A DNA stretch of 42,053 nt from NCBI RefSeq assembly GCF_934747485.1, contig NZ_CAKVGN010000021.1:1-42053 (forward strand), given 5' to 3'. The notes below the pieces were generated by a model, which saw only the letters and a list, made by a program, of their open reading frames with translations, had not been told where the DNA came from and searched no databases. Every line of letters starts with the position of its first letter. The stretch's first letter is position 1. The position numbers were made by a program, and so were the translations under genes. Positions 16,580 to 25,324 of the stretch are shown here, piece by piece. Source of the stretch: an uncultured Brachyspira sp. Its GTDB lineage: Bacteria; Spirochaetota; Brachyspiria; Brachyspirales; Brachyspiraceae.

Positions 16580-17452
16580 TTATGTAAAAAACCTTGCATA
16601 TATTCCCGACGGCAATATTAAATCGCTATTTTCTATGGGAAGAGCTATCTCTCCGCTTTCAAAAAAACCATTATTTTTAATTTGAGTTTGTAAAATATTT
16701 TTAAGAGATATATGAGAAAAACTTGCAGTATAGCAGTTAATTAAAAATAGAATAGGGGAGCTTGATAATAGTTTAACGCATTCTTCTACTAATCTTGTTA
16801 AACTTGTCTCTATTTGCCAAAGCTCTCCATTAGGACCTCTGCCGTATACCGGAGGGTCCATTATAATAACATCATATTTTCTCTCTCTTCTCACTTCCCT
16901 TAAAACAAATTTAATAACATCTTCTATAATAAATCTTACTTTTTTATTTTGAAAACCATTAATTTCAATATTAGTTTTGGCATGCCCGACAATTTTTTTT
17001 GAAGCATCAACATGCACTATTTCATCGCAGTCAGCATAAGCACAAGCAACAGTTGCACCGCCTGTGTATGCAAATAGATTTAAAGCTTTTATTTCTTTGT
17101 TTTGATGGGTAGAAGTTTTTTTTTCTTTAATTTTATCTATTATAAATTGCCAATTAACAGCCTGCTCTGGAAAAAGCCCTATATGTTTGAAGTTTGTGAA
17201 CTCTATTTTGAATGATAAATCTTTGTATTTAATGATAAAGTTATCTTTTGGAGTGTTAATATATTGCCAATAACCTCCGCCTTTATCAGAGCGATGATAT
17301 ATGGCATCTAAATTATTCCATTTATTTAATTGTTTTTGCCAAATAATTTGAGAATCAGGACGGGATACTAAAAAACCTCCTATATTCTCAAATTTTTCGC
17401 CATTACCTGCATCTAAAATTTTATAATCTTTCCAATCTCTTGCTACAATCAT
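16580..17452 (-). CDS. Class I SAM-dependent rRNA methyltransferase, RlmI-like (COG1092)
   Basis: 290 residues. SAM motif I is LNLFAYTGGATVACAYA (124-140), followed by the acidic VHVDAS strand. The catalytic-type loop is MDPPVYGRGP (198-207). PEQAVNW (95-101) upstream of motif I matches the RlmI/PUA-lacking methyltransferases of COG1092, which act on 23S rRNA. No PUA domain is present at the N-terminus, so the exact target base is uncertain. It starts 6 nt after motB and is therefore the last gene of the flgE-flbD-motA-motB run, where other spirochaetes have fliL and fliM. Confidence 0.8.
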   Translation of the reverse strand: MIVARDWKDYKILDAGNGEKFENIGGFLVSRPDSQIIWQKQLNKWNNLDAIYHRSDKGGGYWQYINTPKDNFIIKYKDLSFKIEFTNFKHIGLFPEQAVNWQFIIDKIKEKKTSTHQNKEIKALNLFAYTGGATVACAYADCDEIVHVDASKKIVGHAKTNIEINGFQNKKVRFIIEDVIKFVLREVRRERKYDVIIMDPPVYGRGPNGELWQIETSLTRLVEECVKLLSSSPILFLINCYTASFSHISLKNILQTQIKNNGFFESGEIALPIENSDLILPSGIYARFFT

Positions 17453-17458
17453 GATTTA

Positions 17459-18259
17459 TTATTTTTGATTATAGTAAGTTACATCATTACGAACTACAAC
17501 TATATCAACTCTTCTATTTAAAGCTCTTCCATCAGGCAAATCATTAGAAGCCACAGGTCTAGTATCAGCATATCCAGCAACAGAATATTTATTTATATCT
17601 AACTTTCCTGTTTGGTCGCTTTCAAATAATTTTTCTAATACAACAATAGCTCTTGCAGTAGAAAGCCCCCAGTTGTTTCCAAACCATTGTTCTGTAATAC
17701 TTCCTTCTAATATTGCACCAGAGTCTGTATGACCTTCTATTCTAATATCATTTGGTAATGTGCTAAGTACTGAAGCTATTTTTATAAAAGTTTCTGTATT
17801 ATTTTGAGTGTTTACTATATTTGTAGAAGCTGATTCAAAATATTGGTCTGCTCCTAATGTGATAACAAAACCTCTTTCATCTTCAGATACTCTTACTTTA
17901 TTGTTTTTTATTTCTGATTCTAATACTGATACTGCTTTATCCACACTTCTGCCCATAGAGTATCCTCTGTCCATAGCAGGCAAAGCATCTACATTAGCAC
18001 CACCAGCAACTAATTTACTCTGCGATAAAGTAACCCCTCCAGATAAATTACCGAAAGAGCCCTGAAAAGCAGTAGCTAATAATTGCATAGTAGAATCACT
18101 AATAGATTCAGACATAGTAGAAAGCAGTAATACGAAGAACGTAAGTACCAAAGTAACGAAGTCTCCATATGTTTGAAGCCATAATGGAGCAGAAGGACCG
18201 GGTACTTGTGCTTTATCACCAACTTTTTTAGCTTTTTTACCAAATTTAATAGTAGCCAT
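17459..18259 (-). CDS. motB: Flagellar motor stator protein MotB
   Basis: 266 residues. Forms the proton channel of the flagellar stator with MotA and anchors it to peptidoglycan. A single membrane segment follows PLWLQTYGDF; Asp33 in it is the essential proton-binding residue (E. coli Asp32). The C-terminus is an OmpA-like peptidoglycan-binding domain with IRIEGHTDSG, GLSTARAIVVLEKL and GRALNRRVDIVV. Follows motA by 18 nt. Confidence 0.97.
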   Translation of the reverse strand: MATIKFGKKAKKVGDKAQVPGPSAPLWLQTYGDFVTLVLTFFVLLLSTMSESISDSTMQLLATAFQGSFGNLSGGVTLSQSKLVAGGANVDALPAMDRGYSMGRSVDKAVSVLESEIKNNKVRVSEDERGFVITLGADQYFESASTNIVNTQNNTETFIKIASVLSTLPNDIRIEGHTDSGAILEGSITEQWFGNNWGLSTARAIVVLEKLFESDQTGKLDINKYSVAGYADTRPVASNDLPDGRALNRRVDIVVVRNDVTYYNQK

Positions 18260-18277
18260 TATATATCCTTAAATTAT

Positions 18278-19069
18278 TTATCTGTCTCCAACCTGCTCAT
18301 TAACTTTTTGACGTTGAGGAGGAGGTAAGAAAGATACTAATTTATCTTTAACAATCCTAGGGTTATCACCAGCCTGTATAGATAATATACCTTCAAGCAT
18401 AATGCTCTGTACAATAGCTTCAGAAGCATGTCTTGCAGCAAGTCTACCAGCTATAGGCAAAGCAAAACCGTTAGCTATAACCGAACCGTAGTAAGTAGTA
18501 ATAAGTGCTACCGCCATACCAGAACCGATGGCTTCAACACCGCCGCCGCCGCCCAAACTTCTAAGCATGATTACAAGACCAATTAATGTACCAATCATAC
18601 CCCAAGCAGGATATAATGAAGCAGCATCTTCAAATACCTTTCTTACTGTATCGTGTCTTGCTTCTACGTTATCTATTTCTGTATTCAAAATATTTTTTAC
18701 TAGTTCTGGGTCTGTTCCGTCTACTACAAGCTGCATACCTTTTTTAAGAAATGGGTCTGAAACTTCTTGTATATCATCTTCAAGTACAAGCAAACCTTCT
18801 CTTCTTGCCTTTTCAGAAAAGCTTATTAAAGTAATAATTATTTGTGCTTCATCATAGTTAGGTTTGTTCAAGAGAACTTTTATTGCTTTAGGTACGCCCA
18901 ATATAGTTCCTATGTCATTTGCAACAAAAAGAGAAGTAGTTCCTCCTAAACCTGTTACAACTGCTGAAGCAATGTCCACCATGTGACCAACATTACCACC
19001 ACCTGAAATTATACCAAATAAATTGATACCTATAACTAATAAAAAACCTAAAGGTACTATAATATCCAT
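18278..19069 (-). CDS. motA: Flagellar motor stator protein MotA
   Basis: 263 residues. Four membrane segments: about 3-20, 28-50, 150-170 and 180-200. The cytoplasmic loop has SEKARREGLLVLED, the conserved stretch whose charges act on FliG. The third segment carries the YPAWGMIGTLIGLV proline and the fourth begins SGMAVALITTYYG. Works with MotB as the torque-generating stator. A 42-nt gap separates it from flbD. Confidence 0.97.
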   Translation of the reverse strand: MDIIVPLGFLLVIGINLFGIISGGGNVGHMVDIASAVVTGLGGTTSLFVANDIGTILGVPKAIKVLLNKPNYDEAQIIITLISFSEKARREGLLVLEDDIQEVSDPFLKKGMQLVVDGTDPELVKNILNTEIDNVEARHDTVRKVFEDAASLYPAWGMIGTLIGLVIMLRSLGGGGGVEAIGSGMAVALITTYYGSVIANGFALPIAGRLAARHASEAIVQSIMLEGILSIQAGDNPRIVKDKLVSFLPPPQRQKVNEQVGDR

Positions 19070-19111
19070 ATTTTTTACTCTCTAATATTTTATTTATTTT
19101 TTATTTTCTTT

Positions 19112-19336
19112 CTAATCTTCATTACCATAGAAAGAAGGTTTTTTAGTAGAATCTTCATTTACTATTCTAGTTCTATATTCCACTATCCTATTTAATACAG
19201 TTTCAAAGCTATCTTTAGTTAGCACTTTTCTTCCAGATAGCATAGTTATAACCAAATCAGGAGTTTCCTCCATAAACTCTATTTGATGTGGATTAATATA
19301 TAAAACGCTTCCGTCAAATCTAGTTACATATATCAT
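19112..19336 (-). CDS. flbD: Flagellar protein FlbD
   Basis: 74 residues. The sequence MIYVTRFDGSVLYINPHQIE with TPDLVITMLSGRKVLTKDS is the small FlbD family found between flgE and motA in spirochaetes and many Gram-positives. Function is not settled; it is always flagellum-linked. Placed 63 nt after flgE in the expected order. Confidence 0.93.
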   Translation of the reverse strand: MIYVTRFDGSVLYINPHQIEFMEETPDLVITMLSGRKVLTKDSFETVLNRIVEYRTRIVNEDSTKKPSFYGNED

Positions 19337-19399
19337 AATATTAAGAAACTCCTAACCATTATATTATACTAAAAAAAAACAAAAAGTCTAATATTTTAT

Positions 19400-20725
19400 T
19401 TATCTTTTAAGTGCTATAACCTCTTGAAGCAATTGGTCAGCAGTAGTTATAGTTCTTGCATTAGCTTGGAAACCTCTTTGAGTTACTATCATATCAGTAA
19501 ACTGTTCGCTCAAATCAACGTTAGACATCTCTAAAGTACCAGCTTTAATAGAACCTCTTCCTTCTGCAGCAGCAACACCTATATTAGCAGCACCAGAGTT
19601 ATTGCTCTCTACAAACAAAGTATCTCCTGCTTTTTCTAAACCGCCTGCATTAGCGAATTTAGCCAAAGCAACCTGTCCTAAAGTTTTTCTGTTACCATTT
19701 GTAAATACTCCGGTAATCTGACCGCTGTCATCAAAACTGAAACCCTCAAGCATACCCATAGTATAACCGTCTTGTTCTATAGCTTTAGTTGTAGAAGGTG
19801 ATTCAAATTGTGTAATACCATTAAATAAACCAACCTCTCCTAAAGTAAGGTTAATAGTTTGATTTACTTCTCCGTCTGTACCTTGATAAGTGAAAGATAC
19901 ATTAGGCATTAATACTCCTTCTGTTTGAGTGTTAGCTCCATCGCTTACAGAAATTAATGAACCAGCATCATTAAATACTAATTGGAAAGTATTGTTTCCT
20001 CCGCCTTGTACAGGGTCGCCTGCTGAAACACTTACGCTTCCTTCTGTTGCTTCTGGTATTTCTATTACCATATCCCATCTATTAACATCTGTTCTGTTGA
20101 ATGTTGCTCTTAATTGACGAGGTATTCCTGTAGAATCATAGATAGTTAAATCTGCTTGGTGAGTATCGCTATTTTTTTGTAGGTTACAGAAGAACTTAGT
20201 GTTTTGTGTAGCTCTTGCTGGGTCTTTTGAACCTACTGGTATAATTAAATCTTCTACTCCAGCAGCAGTGTTTAATTCCATCATTCCTGTTTCTGGATTA
20301 AGTACAGCATTCCAACCTTGTACTTTATAACCATTTGAAGGATTAACTACATAGCCATTTTTATCTAAAGAAAAAGCACCGTTTCTTGTGTAGTAAGAAC
20401 TATTGCCTTTTTTTTCAATAAAGAAACCTTCTCCTTGAATAGCTAAATCTGTATTTACACCTGTAACTTGTAAAGCTCCTTGAGTGTGTATTGTATCTAT
20501 AGTAGCTACCTGCATACCAAGACCAACCTGCTGAGGATTGATACCGCCTCTATCTTCCTGCGGTTTTGCTGCTCCGCTTAAAGATTGGCTTATCATATCC
20601 TTGAAAGTTACTCTACCTTTTTTAAAACCGTATGTATTTACATTGGATATGTTATTACCAACAACATCCATTCTAGTTTGGTGATTCTGCAATCCAGATA
20701 CACCTGCAAATAATGAACGCATCAT
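19400..20725 (-). CDS. flgE: Flagellar hook protein FlgE
   Basis: 441 residues. Builds the hook that joins motor and filament. The N-terminus MRSLFAGVSGLQNHQTRMD and VVGNNISNVNTYGFKK is the flagellar rod/hook signature, and the C-terminus (NVDLSEQFTDMIVTQRGFQA) forms the matching coiled coil. Lys167 and Cys180 lie 13 residues apart, the same spacing as the Lys165/Cys178 pair that forms the lysinoalanine cross-link in Treponema denticola FlgE. GGAGG precedes two adjacent ATGs. First gene of the flgE-flbD-motA-motB-methyltransferase run. Confidence 0.98.
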   Translation of the reverse strand: MMRSLFAGVSGLQNHQTRMDVVGNNISNVNTYGFKKGRVTFKDMISQSLSGAAKPQEDRGGINPQQVGLGMQVATIDTIHTQGALQVTGVNTDLAIQGEGFFIEKKGNSSYYTRNGAFSLDKNGYVVNPSNGYKVQGWNAVLNPETGMMELNTAAGVEDLIIPVGSKDPARATQNTKFFCNLQKNSDTHQADLTIYDSTGIPRQLRATFNRTDVNRWDMVIEIPEATEGSVSVSAGDPVQGGGNNTFQLVFNDAGSLISVSDGANTQTEGVLMPNVSFTYQGTDGEVNQTINLTLGEVGLFNGITQFESPSTTKAIEQDGYTMGMLEGFSFDDSGQITGVFTNGNRKTLGQVALAKFANAGGLEKAGDTLFVESNNSGAANIGVAAAEGRGSIKAGTLEMSNVDLSEQFTDMIVTQRGFQANARTITTADQLLQEVIALKR

Positions 20726-20875
20726 AAGGCGAATTCCTCCATAAAAGTAATTTTTTTTATATTTAATTAATTTTTGTTATATTCTTATAATTATTTTCGG
20801 TATAATTAAAATTTGTTTAATATTTTTTTATAGGCTTAGAATTTTATTTTGTGTAAAATTATATTTTGTTTTATA

Positions 20876-21125
20876 TCTGGGGCTTTGCCCCCTGCGAAGC
20901 GTACTCATAGAGTAAGACCCTACTTCTTTTGCGACTGAAAGGAGTCCTTCAGGGCGACCGAAGGAAGTGCCCTTGCGGCGTGCCACAAAGAAGCAAAAAG
21001 GCTACATCTTTATTGAGTATAGTCAAAACGTATGGTATCATTATATTTATTTCTTAGATATAAAATTTTAATATTTGTACTTTCGCGAAGCGTGCCCGAA
21101 GGGCGAAAACTTTTTGCTACGGGAA
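20876..21125. repeat. Intergenic GC-rich repeat module A
   Basis: Fills the middle of the 608-bp gap between flgE and truA. It starts with a GGGGC-TTT-GCCCC hairpin (20879-20891), continues with GC-rich short inverted repeats (CCTTC/GAAGG near 20950-20980), and contains at 21081-21113 a 33-nt block, TTTCGCGAAGCGTGCCCG and on, found identically at 23385-23417 and in its first 18 nt at 41815-41832. About 70 nt upstream of that block also resembles the 41740-41814 stretch. No reading frame of note. Confidence 0.65.
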
Positions 21126-21267
21126 AAGTTGAATAAAAAACTTATACAAACAATAAAATTAACGTGATATAAATATTTATTAATTTATTTTTGAAATATC
21201 TATAATCAAAAAAATATTATATTTTGTTAAAATTAAGTTTTTAGATTTACTAATTTTATTTGATAAT

Positions 21268-21296
21268 TTGACTTAATTTATTATTTGCTATAGTAT
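21268..21296 (+). promoter_or_regulatory. Promoter of truA
   Basis: TTGACT (21268-21273), 17-bp spacer, TAGTAT (21291-21296), 37 nt before the ATG. Confidence 0.5.
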
Positions 21297-21333
21297 GACT
21301 ACGTTCAATAATAATAAATATTTATAAATAATA

Positions 21334-22080
21334 ATGACTAATATAAAAATAACTATACAATATGACGGCACAGATTTTTTTGGCTGGCAGATACAGCCTA
21401 ATTTGAGAACTGTTCAGGGAGAAATTTATAAAGCAGTTCAAAAAATATATTCAAAAAAAACTACAATATATGGATGCGGACGAACTGACGCTGGGGTGCA
21501 TGCTTTGGGGCAGGTGGCTAATTTTAGAGTTGAAAAAATGCTTGTTCCCATAGAAAGAGTTACTAGGGCTTTGAATTCTTCTCTTCCTAAAGATATAAGA
21601 ATAATTAATGCTGAAGTGGTAGATGATAGTTTTAATGCCAGAGCTTCTGCTACTTTTAGAGAATATATTTATGTGGTTCAAAATAGCGATATATCTGTTC
21701 CTTTTTATGAGCGGTATTCTTGGTTTTATAGAAAGAACATCATAAACGAAAAACTTATAAATGAATATGCTAAATATATTATAGGTGAACACAATTTTAC
21801 TTCTTTTTGCTCTACTGAAGATGAAAATGATTCTAAGTTTAGATATATTGAGAGGGTGCGTGCTATAAGAAAAAAAGATACTATATATTTTATTATAAGG
21901 GGTAATGCTTTTTTGCATAATATGGTTCGTATTATAGTTGGTACATTGGTAGAGGGGCAAAGAAAAAATATGCCTATTAATTTTATAGAAGAGATATTAA
22001 AAAAAGAAGATAGAACACTCGCTTTTGTAACAGCACCTGCACATGGTCTTTATTTTAGAAGAGCTTTTTTTAAACAATAA
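21334..22080 (+). CDS. truA: tRNA pseudouridine(38-40) synthase TruA
   Basis: 248 residues, normal length. Makes pseudouridine at positions 38-40 of the tRNA anticodon arm. The catalytic aspartate is Asp52 in CGRTDAGVHALGQV (48-61). Other family blocks are ITIQYDGTDFFGWQ (6-19) and FLHNMVRIIVGTLVEG. Monocistronic, with its own promoter. A small-RNA candidate and its terminator lie on the opposite strand beyond the stop. Confidence 0.97.
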   Translation: MTNIKITIQYDGTDFFGWQIQPNLRTVQGEIYKAVQKIYSKKTTIYGCGRTDAGVHALGQVANFRVEKMLVPIERVTRALNSSLPKDIRIINAEVVDDSFNARASATFREYIYVVQNSDISVPFYERYSWFYRKNIINEKLINEYAKYIIGEHNFTSFCSTEDENDSKFRYIERVRAIRKKDTIYFIIRGNAFLHNMVRIIVGTLVEGQRKNMPINFIEEILKKEDRTLAFVTAPAHGLYFRRAFFKQ

Positions 22081-22153
22081 ATTAAATGATTAATTAGCAG
22101 TATATGTATTTTTTATTTCATAGCAAATTATTGTTGTTTTAATAATAGTTAAT

Positions 22154-22186
22154 AAAAAATCAGCACCCCTACTATTGTAAAGGTGC
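22154..22186 (-). terminator. Rho-independent terminator (minus strand)
   Basis: In minus-strand RNA the arms 22186-22177 and 22172-22163 form a 10-bp stem (two U-G pairs) with an AAUA loop, followed by UGA and six U residues. On the plus strand the two wobble positions become mismatches and no T-tract follows, so it works leftward only. It ends the small-RNA candidate and any read-through from the DUF4261 gene. Confidence 0.75.
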
Positions 22187-22284
22187 CAAAACAGTTTAAT
22201 TAAATGAAGGTTATAAAATATATTGTATCAATTTAAGGATACAAAAGAATTTGCTTAAAACAACTATAGTCTCTAACTAATTGT
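22154..22284 (-). ncRNA. Candidate independent small RNA, about 130 nt
   Basis: A promoter (22291-22318) and a good rho-independent terminator (22154-22186) enclose a short transcript unit with no usable reading frame (no ATG or GTG; the few TTG frames stop within 7 codons). Besides the terminator it holds two hairpins: AACTAA-TTG-TTAGTT at its 5' end (22275-22289) and TTGTATC / GATACAA (22223-22244). The unit lies between two convergent genes. Alternative: it is only the 3' tail of the DUF4261 transcript; the near-consensus promoter argues against that. Confidence 0.45.
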
Positions 22285-22290
22285 TAGTTT

Positions 22291-22318
22291 ATTCTAACAT
22301 ATTCTTAGAATATGTCAA
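22291..22318 (-). promoter_or_regulatory. Small-RNA promoter with a palindromic operator in the spacer
   Basis: On the minus strand TTGACA (22318-22313), 16-bp spacer, TAGAAT (22296-22291). The spacer is almost wholly the perfect 19-bp palindrome ACATATTCT-T-AGAATATGT (22297-22315). A 7-1-7 core of this form is the layout used by Fur/PerR-family repressors, and its place between -35 and -10 would allow tight repression. The actual regulator is unknown. Confidence 0.5.
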
Positions 22319-22376
22319 TACTTTATTTTTAATTTATTTAAAAAAATTATTGTTTTTTGTTTATTTTTTTATATAT

Positions 22377-23231
22377 TTAATTTCTTTTTCCAGAAGCATA
22401 TTCAAGAGTGTTGATATCCAATATCTCTCTATTCGGTTTAGTTAAAGATTTCTCGTATCTGCATAACCATTTTACTCCATCAAATATGCTTTCTATCTCA
22501 TCATTACTTTTTATAATGTTTCCATTTTCAAATATATATGCAGCAATATTCATAGCATGCTGTATTATATTGTTTGGGTTTAAATCATGAAAATGGTATT
22601 GGATATCAGAAAGACCTATGGAATAAAGCCCAAAGGTATCAACTATCATATCATTAGTATCTTGCACTTTGAAAAATCTAATATTTAATCCTGAATATAA
22701 GAATCTTAAATTTTTTGGATATTGATTTTTTAATAATTGTTCTCTAAGTAAAATTTTTCCGCTTTGTTCATTATATACGGCAGCAGCATCAGGAAAAAGA
22801 TTTAATGTTATATTAAGCCAATTGTTGAGTAGGGTAGTTCTATCTTTGTAGTCTAATCCGCCAGCTAAAAAGTCGCTTAACATCACTTGATATTTGCATT
22901 CTTTTAATATTTCTTTAGCGTCTTTGATATCCCAAGCCTGATTATAAACTTCATCGCTTATGCTGTTATAATCAAATTCTATAGGCTCATACATAAAAAC
23001 TTGAACACCTAATTCTTTATCATCTTTAAATTTTACTTTAAGGTCATTAATCATTATGCTGTATAGGTTTTTATCTTCAGAGATTGTCTCTACATTATTA
23101 TATATGCTTCTTAATTTTTGTTTTATCAATTCTATATTTGGTAATTGCGGTTTATCTTTAAATAAAATTTTATAAAAATACACATGAGAAAAAATAGCTT
23201 CTTCAGTGTTTTCTAATTTTTTGTTATCCAT
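22377..23231 (-). CDS. DUF4261-like protein
   Basis: 284 residues, cytoplasmic, no signal or membrane segment. The C-terminal half resembles DUF4261: YSIGLSDIQYHFHDLNPNNI followed by AMNIAAYIFENGNIIKSNDEI and a KWLCRYEKSL segment. The middle has DAAAVYNEQSGKILLREQ, also typical. The N-terminus (YKILFKDKPQLPNIELIKQ) fits the same family. The function of DUF4261 is not known. The gene has its own perfect consensus promoter and no operon partner. Confidence 0.6.
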   Translation of the reverse strand: MDNKKLENTEEAIFSHVYFYKILFKDKPQLPNIELIKQKLRSIYNNVETISEDKNLYSIMINDLKVKFKDDKELGVQVFMYEPIEFDYNSISDEVYNQAWDIKDAKEILKECKYQVMLSDFLAGGLDYKDRTTLLNNWLNITLNLFPDAAAVYNEQSGKILLREQLLKNQYPKNLRFLYSGLNIRFFKVQDTNDMIVDTFGLYSIGLSDIQYHFHDLNPNNIIQHAMNIAAYIFENGNIIKSNDEIESIFDGVKWLCRYEKSLTKPNREILDINTLEYASGKRN

Positions 23232-23271
23232 TTTTATTCCTATTTTTTATATAAAATTAAATACAAAAATC

Positions 23272-23300
23272 ATTATATTGAAACATATTGGTTTTGTCAA
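23272..23300 (-). promoter_or_regulatory. Perfect consensus promoter of the DUF4261 gene
   Basis: Minus strand TTGACA (23300-23295), 17-bp spacer, TATAAT (23277-23272), 41 nt before the ATG. Confidence 0.75.
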
Positions 23301-23370
23301 TTTATATATTTTTATAAAGATGTTATTATTTTTCTTTATTAAAAAGTTTTAACTATTTATTTACGCTTTG

Positions 23371-23670
23371 TTTGGTATTTGCACTTTCGCGAAGCGTGCC
23401 CGAAGGGCGAAAACTTTGACGAAGTCCGCAAAGCGAAGGCGGGAAAAAACAATAAAATTTTTATATTTTTTATTATTTGCAGGGCTTTGCCACGCACCCC
23501 AGTTCTTTTGCCAATAGGCACCTACTCGGTATTGGTATAAAAGAACCAAAAGAACTGCATTTTTTTACTCAAATTTAGGTTTTAGGCTATATTAATACAT
23601 ATTCCTAACATATAAAATAAAAAACTTGCACTTTTTGCAACTTTTTGCGGCGGGAAAAAGTTGCAAAAAA
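23371..23670. repeat. Intergenic GC-rich repeat module B
   Basis: Occupies half of the 607-bp gap between the DUF4261 gene and cls. It contains the 33-nt block shared with module A (23385-23417), a second part with an inverted repeat GTTCTTTT / AAAAGAAC (23502-23509, 23539-23546) that also carries CCAATA/TATTGG, and a 22-nt stretch (23526-23547) identical to 41876-41897 in module C. It ends with a 15-bp perfect inverted repeat TTTTTGCAACTTTTT / its complement (23632-23646, 23655-23669) around a GCGGCGGG loop. A 62-codon minus-strand frame across it is not considered real. Confidence 0.65.
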
Positions 23671-23767
23671 TAAAAGCTTATATGATAATATATAGCTGTT
23701 TAGCTATATATTTAACTCTATCACAAAATAAAAATATTTTAAATAAAAAATTATAATATGGCATTCA

Positions 23768-23795
23768 TTGACTTTTTATATTTGTCTTATATACT
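23768..23795 (+). promoter_or_regulatory. Promoter of cls
   Basis: TTGACT (23768-23773), 16-bp spacer, TATACT (23790-23795), 43 nt before the ATG. Confidence 0.55.
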
Positions 23796-23838
23796 ATAAA
23801 TAATAATATATAATGTTTAAATTAGAGATTATAATTAA

Positions 23839-25302
23839 ATGTTTATTTATATATTAACTATTATATTTTTTCTATATGTCATATTAATAGCAATAAAAAT
23901 GCTTCTTGAAAATAGACCGCCTTATTCTTTTATAGCTTGGCTTACGGTGTTGGTGTTTTTACCATATGTTGGGGCTATTTTTTATTTATTCTTGGGTGTA
24001 AATTGGAAAAAATCTAAAAGAAAACTTTCTGCAAGACTTCCTGAAGACATGATTAGAAAACATTTTTCTTCTTTGCTTGAAGAGCAGATGAATATCATAG
24101 ACAACATGGGCGGTAATTATGCCAAACATACCAATTTAGTAAAACTTGCAATAAAAAGCGGATACTCTCCGATTACTGTTCAAAATCAAGTTTATGTTTT
24201 TGATGAGGGTAAAGATTTATTTGATGATTTAATTAGTAATTTAAAACTCGCTGAAAAAACAATACATATGGAATATTTTATATGGAGAAGCGATGAATTA
24301 GGCAATAAAATAAAAGATATACTAATAAAAAAATCGAAAGAAGGTGTTAAGGTTAGACTTATATTTGACGGATTAGGCTCTATGCTTAGAATAAGCAGAA
24401 AATACAAAAGAGAGCTTAAAAAAAATGGAATAGAGTTTTTATATTATCATGACCCATTTTCTATATTTTGGACTAGATATGTTAATTACCGCAATCACAG
24501 AAAGATAGTAGTTATAGATGGAATAGTTGCTTATATGGGTGGAATGAATTTAGGGCAGGAATATATTGACGGCGGAAAGAGATTTGCTTCTTGGCGGGAT
24601 ACTCATATGCGTATAGTGGGTGATGCCTGCAATCTTATACAGAATGTTTTTGTATGTGATTGGCATAATGCCGGCGGAAGAGATTTAGATAATTTGATGG
24701 ATAATGGCTCTTCACTTATGCAGGAATTATTTCCTCCTTCAACTACAGATAAATACCTCCCTATGCAAATAATATCTTCTGGTCCTGATTCTAAATGGGA
24801 TTCTATACAAAAAATTTATTCAAAAATGATAGCAGATGCTAAAGAGAGTATTTATATAGAAAGTCCTTATTTTGTACCTGATGATGGTTTTTTACACAAT
24901 TTAGAAAATGCTGCTTTATCTGGAATAAATGTTAATTTAATGATTACTGGTAAGCCTGATAAATTATTGGCTTGGTGGGTTGCTCAGACTTATTTTGAGA
25001 CACTTCTTAAAGCGGGTGTTAATATTTATTTGTATGAGAGCGGTTTTTTACATAGCAAGTTTTGCGTTATAGACGGAAGAATTGTATCATGCGGAACTTG
25101 CAATATGGATATAAGAAGCTTTTATTTGCATTATGAGATGAATGCGGTTATATATGATATAGATACTGCTTTAGAATTTGAAAGTATTTTCAAAGATGAT
25201 GTTTCAAGGTCTCATAAAATAACTATGGAAGAATATAAAAAGCAGCCTATTTTGATTAGGCTTAGAAATTCAGCTTGCAGAATTATAGCCCCTGTGCTTT
25301 AG
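23839..25302 (+). CDS. cls: Cardiolipin synthase
   Basis: 487 residues, the length of the bacterial Cls family. Joins two phosphatidylglycerols to cardiolipin at the inner membrane. Two N-terminal membrane segments (about 2-22 and 32-53) are followed by two phospholipase D domains with complete HKD motifs: H220-R-K222...D227 (NHRKIVVID) and H405-S-K407...D412 (LHSKFCVID). GGMNLGQEY and GTCNMDIRS follow the motifs as usual. The next gene starts 22 nt after its stop, so the two are probably co-transcribed. Confidence 0.95.
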   Translation: MFIYILTIIFFLYVILIAIKMLLENRPPYSFIAWLTVLVFLPYVGAIFYLFLGVNWKKSKRKLSARLPEDMIRKHFSSLLEEQMNIIDNMGGNYAKHTNLVKLAIKSGYSPITVQNQVYVFDEGKDLFDDLISNLKLAEKTIHMEYFIWRSDELGNKIKDILIKKSKEGVKVRLIFDGLGSMLRISRKYKRELKKNGIEFLYYHDPFSIFWTRYVNYRNHRKIVVIDGIVAYMGGMNLGQEYIDGGKRFASWRDTHMRIVGDACNLIQNVFVCDWHNAGGRDLDNLMDNGSSLMQELFPPSTTDKYLPMQIISSGPDSKWDSIQKIYSKMIADAKESIYIESPYFVPDDGFLHNLENAALSGINVNLMITGKPDKLLAWWVAQTYFETLLKAGVNIYLYESGFLHSKFCVIDGRIVSCGTCNMDIRSFYLHYEMNAVIYDIDTALEFESIFKDDVSRSHKITMEEYKKQPILIRLRNSACRIIAPVL

Positions 25303-25324
25303 TTTTTATTTATATGGAGGAATT

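Noticed and set aside
23361..23549. 62-codon minus-strand frame inside repeat module B
   Set aside because: It is built from the repeat blocks that recur in modules A and C without keeping a frame; no start context.
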